A DNA stretch of 43,586 nucleotides from Bacteroidales bacterium. Its GTDB lineage: Bacteria; Bacteroidota; Bacteroidia; Bacteroidales; P3. A model generated the notes under the pieces. That model did not search any database and had not been told where the DNA came from. It saw only the letters and a program-made list of their open reading frames with translations. The stretch lies in contig JAISUE010000059.1 in NCBI GenBank assembly GCA_031272245.1, positions 1 through 43,586 of the forward strand, written 5' to 3'. Within the stretch, counting starts at the first letter, position 1, and every line of letters begins with the position of its first letter. This document shows, in pieces, positions 17,817-27,682 of the stretch. A program made the position numbers and the translations under genes.

Positions 17817-18593
17817 ATGAAACGATTAGTCTTATATTTAACATTAGTTATTGTTTGCCTCGTATCAGCACAGGCTCAGACAGACTGGCGTCAAGGTGTA
17901 TGGAAAAAAGATATTCCTGAACATTTTTTAATGTTTGATGTTGGAGGCTATTATTCAATGTCTCCTTATTATAATGCTATGAATCCTTATGGAATAACAG
18001 CACAGATTGGTTATCAGTATAAAGTACGTCCTTTTGTAAAAAACAGGTTAAGCATTGCATTGGGGGGATACATTGGATATAATTATTATCCTTCAAAGGA
18101 TTATTATTATAACGATTCTGAAATAAAACAAAAAGACGGAAAAACTTTCTCATACGTTCCTCTTATGTTCAGTATGAATCTTTATTATAACATGAAAACT
18201 GCATATTTATTTTTGGGAATAGATGCAGGTGTTAACTTTATGTTATGTAACAGAGATTATCAAAGAGATTCTTCTTTATATAGAATGGATGAAACAGGTA
18301 TTACTGCTTATTTTACAGATACTAAAACATTTTTTGCTGATACGAAAGATAATAATCCTTTAACGCTTTCACGTATTGTTCCAAGTGGAAAAGTTTATTT
18401 GGGATTCATGAAAGAGATAAGCACAAATTTAAGAGTAAGATTTAAAGCAGGAGTAGAATATTTTATGGGTTATGAATTTGATTATAAAGCTACAATGTAC
18501 AACAGTTCCATAAACGAAAACGATAGTGGAACGATTACAACTGTTGGATGTCTTGACCCATTTGTTACTGTTGGTTTAGTTTTGTCTTTATAG
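17817..18593 (+). CDS. outer-membrane beta-barrel protein
   Basis: 258 residues from the chosen start (MKRLVLYLTLVIVCLVSAQ), which leaves a normal signal peptide ending SAQAQ. A start at 17712 would add 35 residues and place the promoter element inside the gene. The mature part has alternating aromatic/polar strands (FLMFDVGGYYSMSPYYNA, LSIALGGYIGYNYYPS, SFSYVPLMFSMNLYYN-like, AYLFLGIDAGVNFM, GKVYLGFMKEISTNLRVRFK) and ends in hydrophobic FVTVGLVLSL, the C-terminal strand of a small outer-membrane barrel. No ligand or enzymatic residues are evident. It is the first gene of a four-gene operon; its stop is one base from the rsmE start. Confidence 0.82.
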   Translation: MKRLVLYLTLVIVCLVSAQAQTDWRQGVWKKDIPEHFLMFDVGGYYSMSPYYNAMNPYGITAQIGYQYKVRPFVKNRLSIALGGYIGYNYYPSKDYYYNDSEIKQKDGKTFSYVPLMFSMNLYYNMKTAYLFLGIDAGVNFMLCNRDYQRDSSLYRMDETGITAYFTDTKTFFADTKDNNPLTLSRIVPSGKVYLGFMKEISTNLRVRFKAGVEYFMGYEFDYKATMYNSSINENDSGTITTVGCLDPFVTVGLVLSL

Positions 18594-18594
18594 A

Positions 18595-19311
18595 ATGCAC
18601 TTATTTTATGCTCCTGATTGTGTAAATGGAACGGCAGGCACAATTTTTACACTTAATTATGAAGAAAGTCAGCATTGTGTAAAAGTTTTACGTTTAAAAA
18701 ACAATTCTAAAATAAGAATTACTGATGGAGCAGGAATGCTTTATAATGCTGAATTGATAGAGAATAATCCAAAAGCGTGTATAGTACAAATAGATAATAT
18801 CGTAAAAAAGTTATCCCCTCGTAATTATTCTGTTCATATTGCTATTGCTCCAACAAAGAATATAGCAAGAACTGAATGGTTTTTGGAAAAGGCTACAGAA
18901 ATAGGGATAGATGAAATAACACCTATTTATTCTGTAAATTCTGAACGAACTACTATTAAACGTGAACGATTTGAAAAGATTATAATATCTGCATTGAAAC
19001 AATCTCAACAAGTTTTTATGCCCGTGTTGAATGAAGAACAGGCATTGAATACTTTTCTCGATAAATATGATTCTCAGTGTAAATTGATAGCTACATGCGA
19101 AGAAGTTGCAGAAAAGAAAACAATAAAACAGGCGTACAGTCCTTTTCACAGTGTTATTTTGTTAATTGGACCTGAGGGAGATTTTAATTTGGATGAAATA
19201 AATAAAGCATTAGATTTGGATTATCAAATAATAACACTTGGAGAAAATCGTTTGAGAACAGAAACAGCAGCATTAGTGGCATTGCAGTCAATAAACTTTA
19301 TGAATTTATGA
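18595..19311 (+). CDS. rsmE: 16S rRNA m3U1498 methyltransferase RsmE
   Basis: 238 residues, usual length. RsmE is a SPOUT-fold SAM enzyme that methylates N3 of U1498 in helix 44 of 16S rRNA. The N-terminal PUA-like part has HCVKVLRLKNNSKIRITDG. The SPOUT part has IAIAPTKNIARTEWFLEKAT, ITPIYSVNSERTTIK, the SAM-binding LLIGPEGDFNLDEI and the knot motif ITLGENRLRTETAALVAL. The GPEG(G) loop has Asp instead of the second usual Gly, a common variation. It starts one base after the barrel gene stop and overlaps the next gene (ATGA). Confidence 0.94.
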   Translation: MHLFYAPDCVNGTAGTIFTLNYEESQHCVKVLRLKNNSKIRITDGAGMLYNAELIENNPKACIVQIDNIVKKLSPRNYSVHIAIAPTKNIARTEWFLEKATEIGIDEITPIYSVNSERTTIKRERFEKIIISALKQSQQVFMPVLNEEQALNTFLDKYDSQCKLIATCEEVAEKKTIKQAYSPFHSVILLIGPEGDFNLDEINKALDLDYQIITLGENRLRTETAALVALQSINFMNL

Positions 19312-19988
19312 CAGTAAAAAAAAAATATTTCGTACTTATTGTTGTATGTTTGATTATAAACATAAATTTTATTCCTTTGAAAATATTTTCACAGACAAAA
19401 AATACTTTTGCCTTACTTAAATACAATGGAGGTGGAGATTGGTATGCAAATCCTACATCATTAAAAAACTTAATTCTCTTTTGTAATAAGGAATTACAAA
19501 CCAATTTTACGGAAAATTATGTAACAATAGATGTTGGTTCTGCAGAAATTTTTTTGTACCCTTTCTGTCATATAACAGGACATGGTAATATAAGTTTTAA
19601 TTCACAGGAAGTTACTAATTTAAGAACATATTTAATGGCTGGAGGCTTTTTGCATATTGATGATAATTATGGGTTAGATATTTATATTAGACGAGAAATG
19701 AAAAAAGTTTTCCCTGAACTTGACTTTATAGAATTACCTTTTTCTCATTTGATATATCATCAAAAATTTAACTTCTCAAATGGTTTGCCAAAAATTCACG
19801 AACATGATAATAAGTTGCCAAAGGGTTATGCTTTAATATGGGAAGGTCGTGTGGTGTGTTTTTACTCTTACGAAACGGATTTGGGAGATGGTTGGGAGGA
19901 TGCAGATGTACATAATGATACAGAAGAACGAAGAACAAAAGCTTTACAAATGGGAGCAAACATAATACGTTTTTGTTTTATGCAATAA
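19308..19988 (+). CDS. DUF4159 family exported protein
   Basis: 226 residues. The ATG overlaps the rsmE stop in an ATGA, so translation is probably coupled. An N-terminal hydrophobic segment (about 5-28, ending FSQ) is a signal peptide or anchor. The DUF4159 domain has ALLKYNGGGDWYANPTSLKN, YPFCHITGHGNISFNSQEV, LMAGGFLHIDDNYGLDIYIR and a FPELDFIELPFSHLIYH stretch. The fold is thought to be related to class I glutamine-amidotransferase-like domains, but no catalytic Cys-His-Glu triad is apparent. Function unknown; conserved in Bacteroidota, and I recall it beside rsmE elsewhere. Located in the periplasm by inference. Confidence 0.88.
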   Translation: MTVKKKYFVLIVVCLIININFIPLKIFSQTKNTFALLKYNGGGDWYANPTSLKNLILFCNKELQTNFTENYVTIDVGSAEIFLYPFCHITGHGNISFNSQEVTNLRTYLMAGGFLHIDDNYGLDIYIRREMKKVFPELDFIELPFSHLIYHQKFNFSNGLPKIHEHDNKLPKGYALIWEGRVVCFYSYETDLGDGWEDADVHNDTEERRTKALQMGANIIRFCFMQ

Positions 19989-20018
19989 AATAATAATAAA
20001 ACCAAAATAACAAATAAA

Positions 20019-21179
20019 ATGAACAAAGACTTCAAAATGGTCGCTAAAACTATGTTCGGATTAGAGCATGTTTTAGCCAATGAACTAAATGCTCTTGGAG
20101 CAAAAAATATGGAAATTCTTCATAGAGCTGTTGCTTTTGAAGGAGATATGAAAATTCTTTACAAAGCAAATTATTGTTTAAGAACTGCTCTTTGTGTACT
20201 AAAACCTATTGCTACTTTTAAGGCTGAAAGTACAGACGACCTTTATAAAGGTATTTATAATATAAAATGGGAAAAACATCTTAATCCTGACGGTTTTCTT
20301 TACATAGATTCTGCAATTTATAGTAATTTTTTTACACATTCTCTTTATGCTTCTCAACGAGCAAAAGATGCTATTTGCGATAGACTGCGTAAAATGTTCA
20401 ATACTCGTCCTTCAATAGCAAAAGAAAATTATGATTTGAGAATAAATATTTACATTTATAACGATGATGTTACGGTTTCTCTTGATTCATCGGGAGAGAG
20501 TCTTTTTAAACGAGGTTATCGTGTTGATGCAGGAGAAGCACCAATGAATGAAATTCTTGCAGCTGGACTTATTCAACTCGCAGAATGGAAGAAAGATTGT
20601 AATTTTTTTGATCCAATGTGTGGCAGCGGAACGCTTTTAATTGAAGCTGCAATGTATGCTTGTAACATTCCTGCACAATATTATCGTAAAGGTTTTGCTT
20701 TTCAGAATTGGGGCAGTTATTCAAAGCCTGAATTTCGTCAGATAAAAATGGAGGCAGACAGTCAAATTTGTGATTTTGAATACCAAATTTGCGGTTCGGA
20801 TAAGTCTAAACGAGCCATAGACAAAACAAATGCTAATATTGCTAATGCTTTGCTGCATAAAGATATATCGGTTGAATGTAAACCTATTATTGAAAGTACT
20901 CTGCCCAAAGGCAAAACTCTCATAATTACAAATCCTCCTTATGGAGAAAGAATAGAAGTTAGAGATATTATAGAGTTTTACGAACAAATGGGTAATGTAT
21001 TTAAAACAAAATATGAAGGAAATGAAGCATGGGTTATTTCTTCAGACCTCTTTGCTTTAAAGAAAATAGGTTTAAAGCCCAGCAAAAAAATAGAATTATA
21101 TAATGGTAGTCTTGAATGTCGGTTTTGTAAATATGAATTATATCACGGCAGTCGGAAGGCTTCAAAACAAAACAGTTAA
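20019..21179 (+). CDS. rlmL: THUMP-domain rRNA guanine-N2 methyltransferase (RlmL N-terminal-like)
   Basis: 386 residues. An N-terminal ferredoxin-like plus THUMP region (about 1-160; VAKTMFGLEHVLANELNALG, NYDLRINIYIYNDDVTVSLD) precedes a UPF0020-type Rossmann methyltransferase with SAM motif FDPMCGSGTLLIEAA (about 198-210) and catalytic NPPYGE (305-310). This is the architecture of the m2G2445 half of E. coli RlmL, without the second methyltransferase (RlmK) domain, as is typical outside gammaproteobacteria. The likely target is 23S rRNA, although a tRNA target cannot be excluded. Last gene of the operon begun at 17817; leuS follows with its own promoter. Confidence 0.88.
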   Translation: MNKDFKMVAKTMFGLEHVLANELNALGAKNMEILHRAVAFEGDMKILYKANYCLRTALCVLKPIATFKAESTDDLYKGIYNIKWEKHLNPDGFLYIDSAIYSNFFTHSLYASQRAKDAICDRLRKMFNTRPSIAKENYDLRINIYIYNDDVTVSLDSSGESLFKRGYRVDAGEAPMNEILAAGLIQLAEWKKDCNFFDPMCGSGTLLIEAAMYACNIPAQYYRKGFAFQNWGSYSKPEFRQIKMEADSQICDFEYQICGSDKSKRAIDKTNANIANALLHKDISVECKPIIESTLPKGKTLIITNPPYGERIEVRDIIEFYEQMGNVFKTKYEGNEAWVISSDLFALKKIGLKPSKKIELYNGSLECRFCKYELYHGSRKASKQNS

Positions 21180-21189
21180 ATATAATTTT

Positions 21190-21197
21190 TATCTTTG
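21190..21197 (+). promoter_or_regulatory. -7 element of leuS
   Basis: TATCTTTG followed by C, immediately after the stop of the methyltransferase gene and 34 bases before the leuS ATG at 21232. Confidence 0.65.
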
Positions 21198-21231
21198 CAA
21201 ATTTTAAGTTTAATCTGAAAACTTTATAAAA

Positions 21232-24000
21232 ATGGAATATAATCATAGAACCGTAGAACAAAAATGGCAAAAATATTGGCAGAAAGAACAAATTTTTAAA
21301 ACCCAGGAAGAAAATACAAAACCAAAATATTACGTTTTGGATATGTTTCCTTATCCTTCAGGTGCAGGACTTCACGTAGGGCATCCTTTGGGCTACATTG
21401 CTTCAGATATAGTTGCCCGTTATAAACGCCAGAAAGGTTTTAATGTTCTTCATCCAATGGGTTATGATGCTTACGGACTTCCCGCAGAACAATATGCTAT
21501 TCAAACAGGACAACATCCTGCAATTACCACAGAACAAAATATTCAACGTTATAGAAAACAGTTAGATTTACTTGGACTTTCTTATGATTGGTCAAGAGAA
21601 GTCAGAACTTGTAATCCAGATTATTATAAATGGACTCAATGGACATTTGTACAACTCTTTAATTCTTTTTATTGCTATGATGCTAATAAAGCTTTACCTA
21701 TTGCGGATTTAATTTCAGCTTTTGAAGCAGGAGCCGCAAAAGATTTAAATGTTGCCTGTGGTAAAAAAATGGATTTTTCAGATGAAGATTGGAAAAAATT
21801 CACTCCAAAAGAGAAAAGTGATATATTGATGAATTACCGTTTAGCATATTTAAGTGATACAGTAGTTAATTGGTGTCCTGCTTTGGGTACAGTATTGGCA
21901 AATGATGAGATAATTAATGGGGTTTCTGTTCGTGGAGGTTACCCTGTAGAACGAAAATCTATGAAACAATGGTCATTGCGAATAACTGCCTATGCGGAGC
22001 GATTGCTTGAAGGTTTAAATAGAATAGACTGGACGGAAAGTATTAAAGAAATACAGCGTAATTGGATAGGCAAAAGTAAAGGGGCAACGCTTTTTTTCCC
22101 TTTGGAAAATGGTTCAAAGTTAGAAATTTTTACTACGAGGGCGGATACGCTGTTTGGTGTTACGTTTATGGTTGTTTGCCCGGAACACAACATAATAAAG
22201 GACATAACAACGGAAGAACATCGTTTGGAAGTTGAGAAATATGTTCAATGGGCAAAAAACCGAAGTGAAAGAGAACGGCTTGCAGAAGTAAAAACAGTTA
22301 CAGGAGTTTTTACAGGTTCTTATGCTGTACATCCTTTGAATGGAGAACGAATACCGATTTGGGTTGCAGATTACGTTTTAGCAGGTTATGGAAGTGGTGC
22401 TATTATGGCTGTTCCTGCTCATGACAGTCGTGATTTTGCTTTTGCACGTAGATTTAACCTACCTGTAAAACAGGTTGTTGTTCCGACAGATGAACAGGAA
22501 GAAGATACATCTTTATGGCAAGAAAGTAAAGATTCAAGAGAAGGAACGATTGTCAATTCAGATCTTATTTCAGGTTTGCAAGTAAAAGATGCAATAGATA
22601 GTATAATAAAATATATTGAAGATAAAAAAATCGGTTACGGTACTGTAAATTATCGTTTGCGAGATGCTATTTTTTCACGTCAACGTTATTGGGGAGAACC
22701 TTTTCCTGTATATTATGAAAACGATATACCAAAAATCATAAATGAACTACCATTGCTGTTGCCACCAATAGAAACTTATCTGCCTACGGAAACAGGAGAA
22801 CCGCCTTTGGCACGAGCAAAAAATTGGAACTATAAAGGTTTTCCTTATGATCATAATACAATGCCGGGCTTTGCAGGTTCAAATGCCTATTATTTACGAT
22901 ATGAAGACCCTCATAATGAAAATTATCTTGTTTCAAAAGAAGCAAATCAATATTGGCAGAACGTTGATTTATACATCGGAGGTTCAGAACACGCAACAGG
23001 TCATTTGCTTTACAGCCGATTTATAACCAAATTTCTTTTTGATTTGGGACAATGCTGTAAAGATGAACCTTTTGCAAAACTTATAAATCAGGGAATGATA
23101 CAGGGTAGAAGCAATTTTGTTTACCGTATAAAAGGTGAAAATAAGTTTGTTTCTTTCAATTTAAAGAGTAATTATCAGACAGATGCCCTTCATGTGGATA
23201 TAAATCTGGTTGAAAACGATATATTAAACATTGAAGCTTTTAAGAACTGGCGTGAGGAGTTCAAATACGCAGAATTTATTCTTGAAGATGGAAAATATAT
23301 TTGCGGCTGGGAAGTTGAAAAAATGAGTAAAAGCCTTTATAATGTGCAAAATCCAGATATGTTAGTTGAGCGTTATGGTGCTGATACATTAAGACTTTAT
23401 GAAATGTTTCTTGGTCCTTTGGAACAATCTAAACCTTGGGATACGCAGGGGATAGAAGGGGTTAGTCGCTTTATTCGCAAACTATGGAGGTTATATCATC
23501 GTGATGGGGAATTTTCTGTCTCTGAACAGTTACCTTCAAAAGCAGAATTTACGGCTCTGCATAAGGCAATAAAAAAAGTGGAAGAGGATATAGAAAAATT
23601 TAGTTTTAATACATCAGTTTCTACTTTCATGGTGTGTGTCAATGAATTAACAGAACTAAAATGCAATAAACGTGAAATTTTAGAACCTTTATCTATTCTC
23701 ATTTCTGCTTTTGCACCTCATATTGCAGAGGAACTATGGTGCTTGCTTGGTCATAGTACATCTATCACTTATGCAGATTTTCCCAAATATGATAGTACAT
23801 ATTTGGAACAGACAGTTTTTAATTACCCTGTTTCCATAAATGGAAAAACAAGAGCATTCATTGAATTAGATTTGCATCTTTCACAATCTGACGTAGAAAA
23901 AATTGTTTTGGCAGATGCCATGGTTCAAAAATTCATTGACAATCGTATGGTTAAACGCTTTATTTTTGTGCCTAAAAGAATAATAAATATAGTTGTGTAA
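21232..24000 (+). CDS. leuS: leucyl-tRNA synthetase
   Basis: 922 residues, in the range for the class Ia bacterial LeuRS with the extended Bacteroidota form. It charges tRNA-Leu. The HIGH-type motif HVGH (48-51) follows [11 protein letters not shown]. The CP1 editing domain contains [20 protein letters not shown] and [13 protein letters not shown], with the conserved Asp for hydrolysis of mischarged t[17 protein letters not shown] and [17 protein letters not shown] are in the catalytic core, and KMSKS is at 697-701. The anticodon-binding and C-terminal regions ([25 protein letters not shown]-like [11 protein letters not shown]) are intact. The gene is monocistronic and converges on the thiolase. 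Confidence 0.97.
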   Translation: MEYNHRTVEQKWQKYWQKEQIFKTQEENTKPKYYVLDMFPYPSGAGLHVGHPLGYIASDIVARYKRQKGFNVLHPMGYDAYGLPAEQYAIQTGQHPAITTEQNIQRYRKQLDLLGLSYDWSREVRTCNPDYYKWTQWTFVQLFNSFYCYDANKALPIADLISAFEAGAAKDLNVACGKKMDFSDEDWKKFTPKEKSDILMNYRLAYLSDTVVNWCPALGTVLANDEIINGVSVRGGYPVERKSMKQWSLRITAYAERLLEGLNRIDWTESIKEIQRNWIGKSKGATLFFPLENGSKLEIFTTRADTLFGVTFMVVCPEHNIIKDITTEEHRLEVEKYVQWAKNRSERERLAEVKTVTGVFTGSYAVHPLNGERIPIWVADYVLAGYGSGAIMAVPAHDSRDFAFARRFNLPVKQVVVPTDEQEEDTSLWQESKDSREGTIVNSDLISGLQVKDAIDSIIKYIEDKKIGYGTVNYRLRDAIFSRQRYWGEPFPVYYENDIPKIINELPLLLPPIETYLPTETGEPPLARAKNWNYKGFPYDHNTMPGFAGSNAYYLRYEDPHNENYLVSKEANQYWQNVDLYIGGSEHATGHLLYSRFITKFLFDLGQCCKDEPFAKLINQGMIQGRSNFVYRIKGENKFVSFNLKSNYQTDALHVDINLVENDILNIEAFKNWREEFKYAEFILEDGKYICGWEVEKMSKSLYNVQNPDMLVERYGADTLRLYEMFLGPLEQSKPWDTQGIEGVSRFIRKLWRLYHRDGEFSVSEQLPSKAEFTALHKAIKKVEEDIEKFSFNTSVSTFMVCVNELTELKCNKREILEPLSILISAFAPHIAEELWCLLGHSTSITYADFPKYDSTYLEQTVFNYPVSINGKTRAFIELDLHLSQSDVEKIVLADAMVQKFIDNRMVKRFIFVPKRIINIVV

Positions 24001-24102
24001 GTATCATGAGAGTTTGTTCCTTAATCATATAAACTTATGACAGGTTTAAGATGTTTTCTATTGGTTGAGGATGGCTGTATTTCGTTGAAATAGAAATTAA
24101 AA

Positions 24103-24126
24103 AGGTCGTCTTTTTACAGACGACCT
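24103..24126 (-). terminator. terminator of the thiolase gene
   Basis: 9-bp stem AGGTCGTCT (24103-24111) / AGACGACCT (24118-24126) with a 6-base loop, 24 bases past the stop at 24150. It may also serve leuS from the other side. Confidence 0.7.
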
Positions 24127-24149
24127 AAATAAATATAATGATTGTATTA

Positions 24150-25355
24150 TTAACAGCGTTTAATTATAACACAAGTTCCCATGCCGCCACCAATACATAA
24201 AGAAGCTAAACCGTAAATGTTATTTGCTCTAATTAATTCGTGTAAAAGTGTAACTAAAATTCTGCAACCGGAAGCTCCAACGGGATGTCCTATAGCGATA
24301 GCACCTCCGTTTTTATTTGTTCTTTCATTTAACCACTCGCGTGTTACGTTATGTTCCTGTGCTAAAAGCTTTTGTACTCCTAATGCTTGAGCAGCAAATG
24401 CTTCATTTAATTCTAATACTTCAATGTCAGAAAGTTGCAAATGTGTTTTGGACAAAGCATTTTTTACAGCTTCAACCGGTCCAAGCCCCATAATATCAGG
24501 CTCTACTCCACCTTGTCCTGTGGCAATTATTTCTGCAATCGGTATAAGATGATTTTCTTCTATAGCTTTTTGACTTGCCACCATTACAAATGCAGCTCCG
24601 TCATTTATACCTGATGCATTGCCTGCGGTAACAGTACCGTCTTTTTTGAAAGCCGGTTTCAGACCTGCAAGTTTTTCCAAAGATGTTGTTCTATTTACAA
24701 ATTCGTCTTCCGCAAAGGTAATTGTAGATTTCTTAGTTACAATTTCCAGAGGCACAATCTCGTCCTTAAATTTTCCATTATCAATGGCTGCAATAGCTCT
24801 TTTTTGCGATGAAATTGCAAGAGCATCTTGTTCCTGACGACTTATATTTAATTTTTCTGCAACATTTTCGGCTGTTATACCCATGTGTAATCCGCTAAAA
24901 GCATCTGTTAATGAGTCAAAAATCATATGATCTGTAACTTTAAAATCACCCATTTTCAGACCACCTCTTGCACTTGATGGAATTATAAATCCTGCTCCAG
25001 ACATGGATTCTGCACCGCCGGCAATTATAATGTTGGCTTCCCCTGCACGAATTGCGTTGAAAGCGTTCATAACAGCCTTTAAGCCGGAACCGCATATCAT
25101 ATTTAGTCCGTAAGCAGGAACACTTACAGGAATACCCGATTTAATAGAAATCTGACGTGCAATGCCTTGTCCCTGTCCAGCCATAAGAATGTTTCCACAA
25201 ATAAATTCATCTATTTTAGCAGGGTTTATTTTTGTTTGAGACAATATATTTTTTACAACGGCTACACCGAGATCAACAACAGGTACTTTTTCAAGCGTTC
25301 CTAAAAATTTTCCGACAGCTGTACGTTTAGCAGCTACAATAAATACTCTTTCCAT
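24150..25355 (-). CDS. atoB: acetyl-CoA C-acetyltransferase (thiolase)
   Basis: 401 residues, normal for a degradative/biosynthetic thiolase II. It reversibly condenses two acetyl-CoA to acetoacetyl-CoA, or cleaves it. The acylated cysteine is Cys88 in NMICGSGLKAV. The proton-handling histidine is His357 in GGAIAIGHPVGASG and the second catalytic cysteine is Cys387 in ASLCIGGGMG. NEAFAAQAL and AGNASGINDGAA are also present. No other butyrate or ketone-body gene is adjacent, so the pathway in this organism is not shown; butyrate-type fermentation or acetate/amino-acid catabolism are both possible. The exact symbol (atoB, thlA or phaA) is a convention rather than something visible. Confidence 0.94.
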   Translation of the reverse strand: MERVFIVAAKRTAVGKFLGTLEKVPVVDLGVAVVKNILSQTKINPAKIDEFICGNILMAGQGQGIARQISIKSGIPVSVPAYGLNMICGSGLKAVMNAFNAIRAGEANIIIAGGAESMSGAGFIIPSSARGGLKMGDFKVTDHMIFDSLTDAFSGLHMGITAENVAEKLNISRQEQDALAISSQKRAIAAIDNGKFKDEIVPLEIVTKKSTITFAEDEFVNRTTSLEKLAGLKPAFKKDGTVTAGNASGINDGAAFVMVASQKAIEENHLIPIAEIIATGQGGVEPDIMGLGPVEAVKNALSKTHLQLSDIEVLELNEAFAAQALGVQKLLAQEHNVTREWLNERTNKNGGAIAIGHPVGASGCRILVTLLHELIRANNIYGLASLCIGGGMGTCVIIKRC

Positions 25356-25405
25356 ATTTTTTATTTTTATGTTAATTATTTTATCAATTCATTAAAAATG
25401 AGTTG

Positions 25406-25413
25406 CAAATGTA
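25406..25413 (-). promoter_or_regulatory. -7 element of the thiolase gene
   Basis: TACATTTG followed by C on the minus strand, 51 bases upstream of the start at 25355. Confidence 0.6.
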
Positions 25414-25521
25414 CAAATAAAATAATGATATGCAACAGCGATTTTTACAATAAGGTTACTTTTTAAACGTTTTCATGTTGTATTTAATACTTGAATAATT
25501 TCATTTTAACTAATAAGATTT

Positions 25522-26958
25522 ATGAAAAAAACATTGATTTTTTTTAGCACAGTAATTTTTTCTCTTTCTTTTTTTCTTAATGCTTCGGGACAATACCGTA
25601 TTGTTTTGAAAATAGAGGGTAATCAGGACACAATAATGTTGCTGGGCAATTATTATTTGAATAATTCCTATGCTGTAGATACAGCCTATCCAACGAAAAA
25701 AGGCTTTGTTTTTGAAAATAAGAACAAAAAATTAGAAGACGGCATTTATTTTTTTGCTAATAAAACCGGAAAATATTGCGAATTTGTGGTAGAAAATTCA
25801 AAAAAAAAGAAAGAAAAAGTTTATGAAATAAATTTTACAACCAAAGAAGATGATTGGGTGCAAAATATGGTGGTAGAAAAATCTAAAGAAAATGTTATTT
25901 ATTTTTCTTATATCAAGGAATCAAATCTTTTAGCCGGTCAAGTTAAGGCTTTGGTGCAAAATAAAGAAACTTTGTCTGAAGAGGTATTTAATGACCGTAT
26001 GAGTAATTTTCGCCGCTTGAATGACAGCCTCAAAGAGTCGTTTGTCAAAAAATATCCTGATCACTTATTAACAAAAGTTCTCAACTGTACAAAACCCGTT
26101 GTAGTTCCAGATACCATTGGCAGGGAATACCTTCCGGATTCAGTACGATGGGAAGAAAATCGTTACTTGTGGTATAAAAAGCATTATTTTGATAATCTGG
26201 ATTTTAGTTGTCAAGGGTTGTTACGCACTCCCAAAGGAGTCTTTTTTTCCACCTTTGAATATTATTGGAACGATGTATTAAAATATGAACGCGAAGACAC
26301 AATTCTGTTATACGCCAACAAAATTATTGAAAGATGTACAGATAGCAGTATGTTTCGTTATGTTGTACATACAATAACAGAACGTTATTTGAAGAGTAAT
26401 GTGATGGGGCATGATAAGATTTATGTGGAATTGATAAAGAAATATTATAAAACGGGATTGGCTTGGTGGATGCCACCTTCTGCAAATGAACAGGAAGTTG
26501 CCAGAGCAGAAAAATGGGAACATATTTTATTAAAAAAGCAAATACCAAATCTGGCGTGTCCAGACAGCAATAATGTTTGGCATGATGTATATTCACTAAA
26601 TTTTAAGTACAAATTATTGCTTTTCTGGTCGCCCGAATGTGGTCATTGTGCTGTTGAAATACCCAAGATGGTTGATTTTTATTCCAAATGCAAAACCAAA
26701 TTTAACCTTGAAGTCATGGCTATTTGTACTGAAGGTAGTAGAGACGAATGGTTGAAAAAGATTAGAGAAAATCATACCTCATGGATAAATCTCTACGGTT
26801 TGGATGCAACTATGGATTGGCGTGAATATTTTGACATCACTACCACTCCTCAGGTGTTCATTCTAAATTATGATAACGTGATAATTGGAAAAAAGATAGC
26901 AGCTGAAAATATTGAAAGTTATTTGCAGGCAATAGAAGAGGGGCGTTTTAAACCATAA
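25522..26958 (+). CDS. exported thioredoxin-like protein with DUF4369/DUF5106-type N-terminal region
   Basis: 478 residues. A signal peptide (1-24, ending NASGQ) is followed by a DUF4369-like beta domain (YRIVLKIEGNQDTIMLLGNY, then YAVDTAYPTKKGFVFENKN), a helical middle (about 130-340) with the character of DUF5106, and a C-terminal TlpA/ResA-like thioredoxin fold with the redox pair Cys-Gly-His-Cys in LLFWSPECGHCAVEIPKM. WREYFDITTTPQVFILNYDN has the cis-Pro loop (TTPQ). Such proteins act in the periplasm as thiol-disulfide reductases or partners of cytochrome maturation; the substrate is unknown. I see no TAnnTTTG element in the gap upstream. It converges on the sirtuin gene with 24 bases between stops. 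Confidence 0.86.
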   Translation: MKKTLIFFSTVIFSLSFFLNASGQYRIVLKIEGNQDTIMLLGNYYLNNSYAVDTAYPTKKGFVFENKNKKLEDGIYFFANKTGKYCEFVVENSKKKKEKVYEINFTTKEDDWVQNMVVEKSKENVIYFSYIKESNLLAGQVKALVQNKETLSEEVFNDRMSNFRRLNDSLKESFVKKYPDHLLTKVLNCTKPVVVPDTIGREYLPDSVRWEENRYLWYKKHYFDNLDFSCQGLLRTPKGVFFSTFEYYWNDVLKYEREDTILLYANKIIERCTDSSMFRYVVHTITERYLKSNVMGHDKIYVELIKKYYKTGLAWWMPPSANEQEVARAEKWEHILLKKQIPNLACPDSNNVWHDVYSLNFKYKLLLFWSPECGHCAVEIPKMVDFYSKCKTKFNLEVMAICTEGSRDEWLKKIRENHTSWINLYGLDATMDWREYFDITTTPQVFILNYDNVIIGKKIAAENIESYLQAIEEGRFKP

Positions 26959-26982
26959 TGGTGTTATACTGTCAATGAAATG

Positions 26983-27672
26983 TTAATTTTGAATTAGCAG
27001 TTCTTCAACAACTTGTTTCACTCCTTTTGTAGCTACATCTTTAACAAAAATAAAACCATTAGGTATTCCTCCGTTAGTTTCTTGTGGGTCAATAAGATAT
27101 TTTTTACATTGATTAGAACAATAATGAATAAGACCTGCTGCAGGGTAAACGTTAAGTGAAGTCCCTATAACAAGTAAAATATCTGCTTTTTGGCAAATTT
27201 TGATTGCTGGTTCAATCATTGGGACAGGTTCTCCAAACCAAACGATGAAAGGACGTAAAGGATAACCTGATTTATCTTTCATATCGGGTGTTTGTTTCCA
27301 GTCTTTAAGCGTTACAATTTCAAAAGGATCGGTTTCACTAACGAGTTTTTTCAATTCACCATGAAGATGTAATACTTTTGTACTTCCAGCTCTTTCGTGT
27401 AAATCATCTACATTTTGTGTTATAATCTGTACATTAAATTTATTTTCTAAACGAACTAATTGTTTGTGTGCTTCGTTAGGAGAAGCGGAGAAAAGTTGTT
27501 TTCGTCTTTCGTTGTAAAAATTTCTAACTAAATCTGTTTTTTTTTTCCATGCCTGATAAGTTGCTACATCGTCAACGTGATAATTTTCCCATAAACCGTC
27601 GCTATCTCTAAATGTTTTCAAACCGCTTTCTGCAGAAATACCTGCTCCTGTAAGAACTGCTACATTTTGCAT
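26983..27672 (-). CDS. cobB: sirtuin-type NAD-dependent protein deacylase
   Basis: 229 residues from the preferred start MQNVAVLTGAGISAESGL. The frame extends to 27699, but that would overlap rnfB and adds non-conserved residues. NAD site: GAGISAESGLKTFRD and TQNVDDLHERAGS; catalytic His104 in LHLHGEL; IVWFGEPVP and VIGTSLNVYPAAGL complete the fold. Tyr53 and Arg56 (FYNERR) form the Y-x-x-R pair that in SIRT5/CobB selects succinyl- and malonyl-lysine, so a desuccinylase/demalonylase activity is plausible. All four zinc-binding cysteines of the small domain are absent. It starts 10 bases after the rnfB stop and is probably co-transcribed with it. Confidence 0.92.
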   Translation of the reverse strand: MQNVAVLTGAGISAESGLKTFRDSDGLWENYHVDDVATYQAWKKKTDLVRNFYNERRKQLFSASPNEAHKQLVRLENKFNVQIITQNVDDLHERAGSTKVLHLHGELKKLVSETDPFEIVTLKDWKQTPDMKDKSGYPLRPFIVWFGEPVPMIEPAIKICQKADILLVIGTSLNVYPAAGLIHYCSNQCKKYLIDPQETNGGIPNGFIFVKDVATKGVKQVVEELLIQN

Positions 27673-27682
27673 AATATAATAT

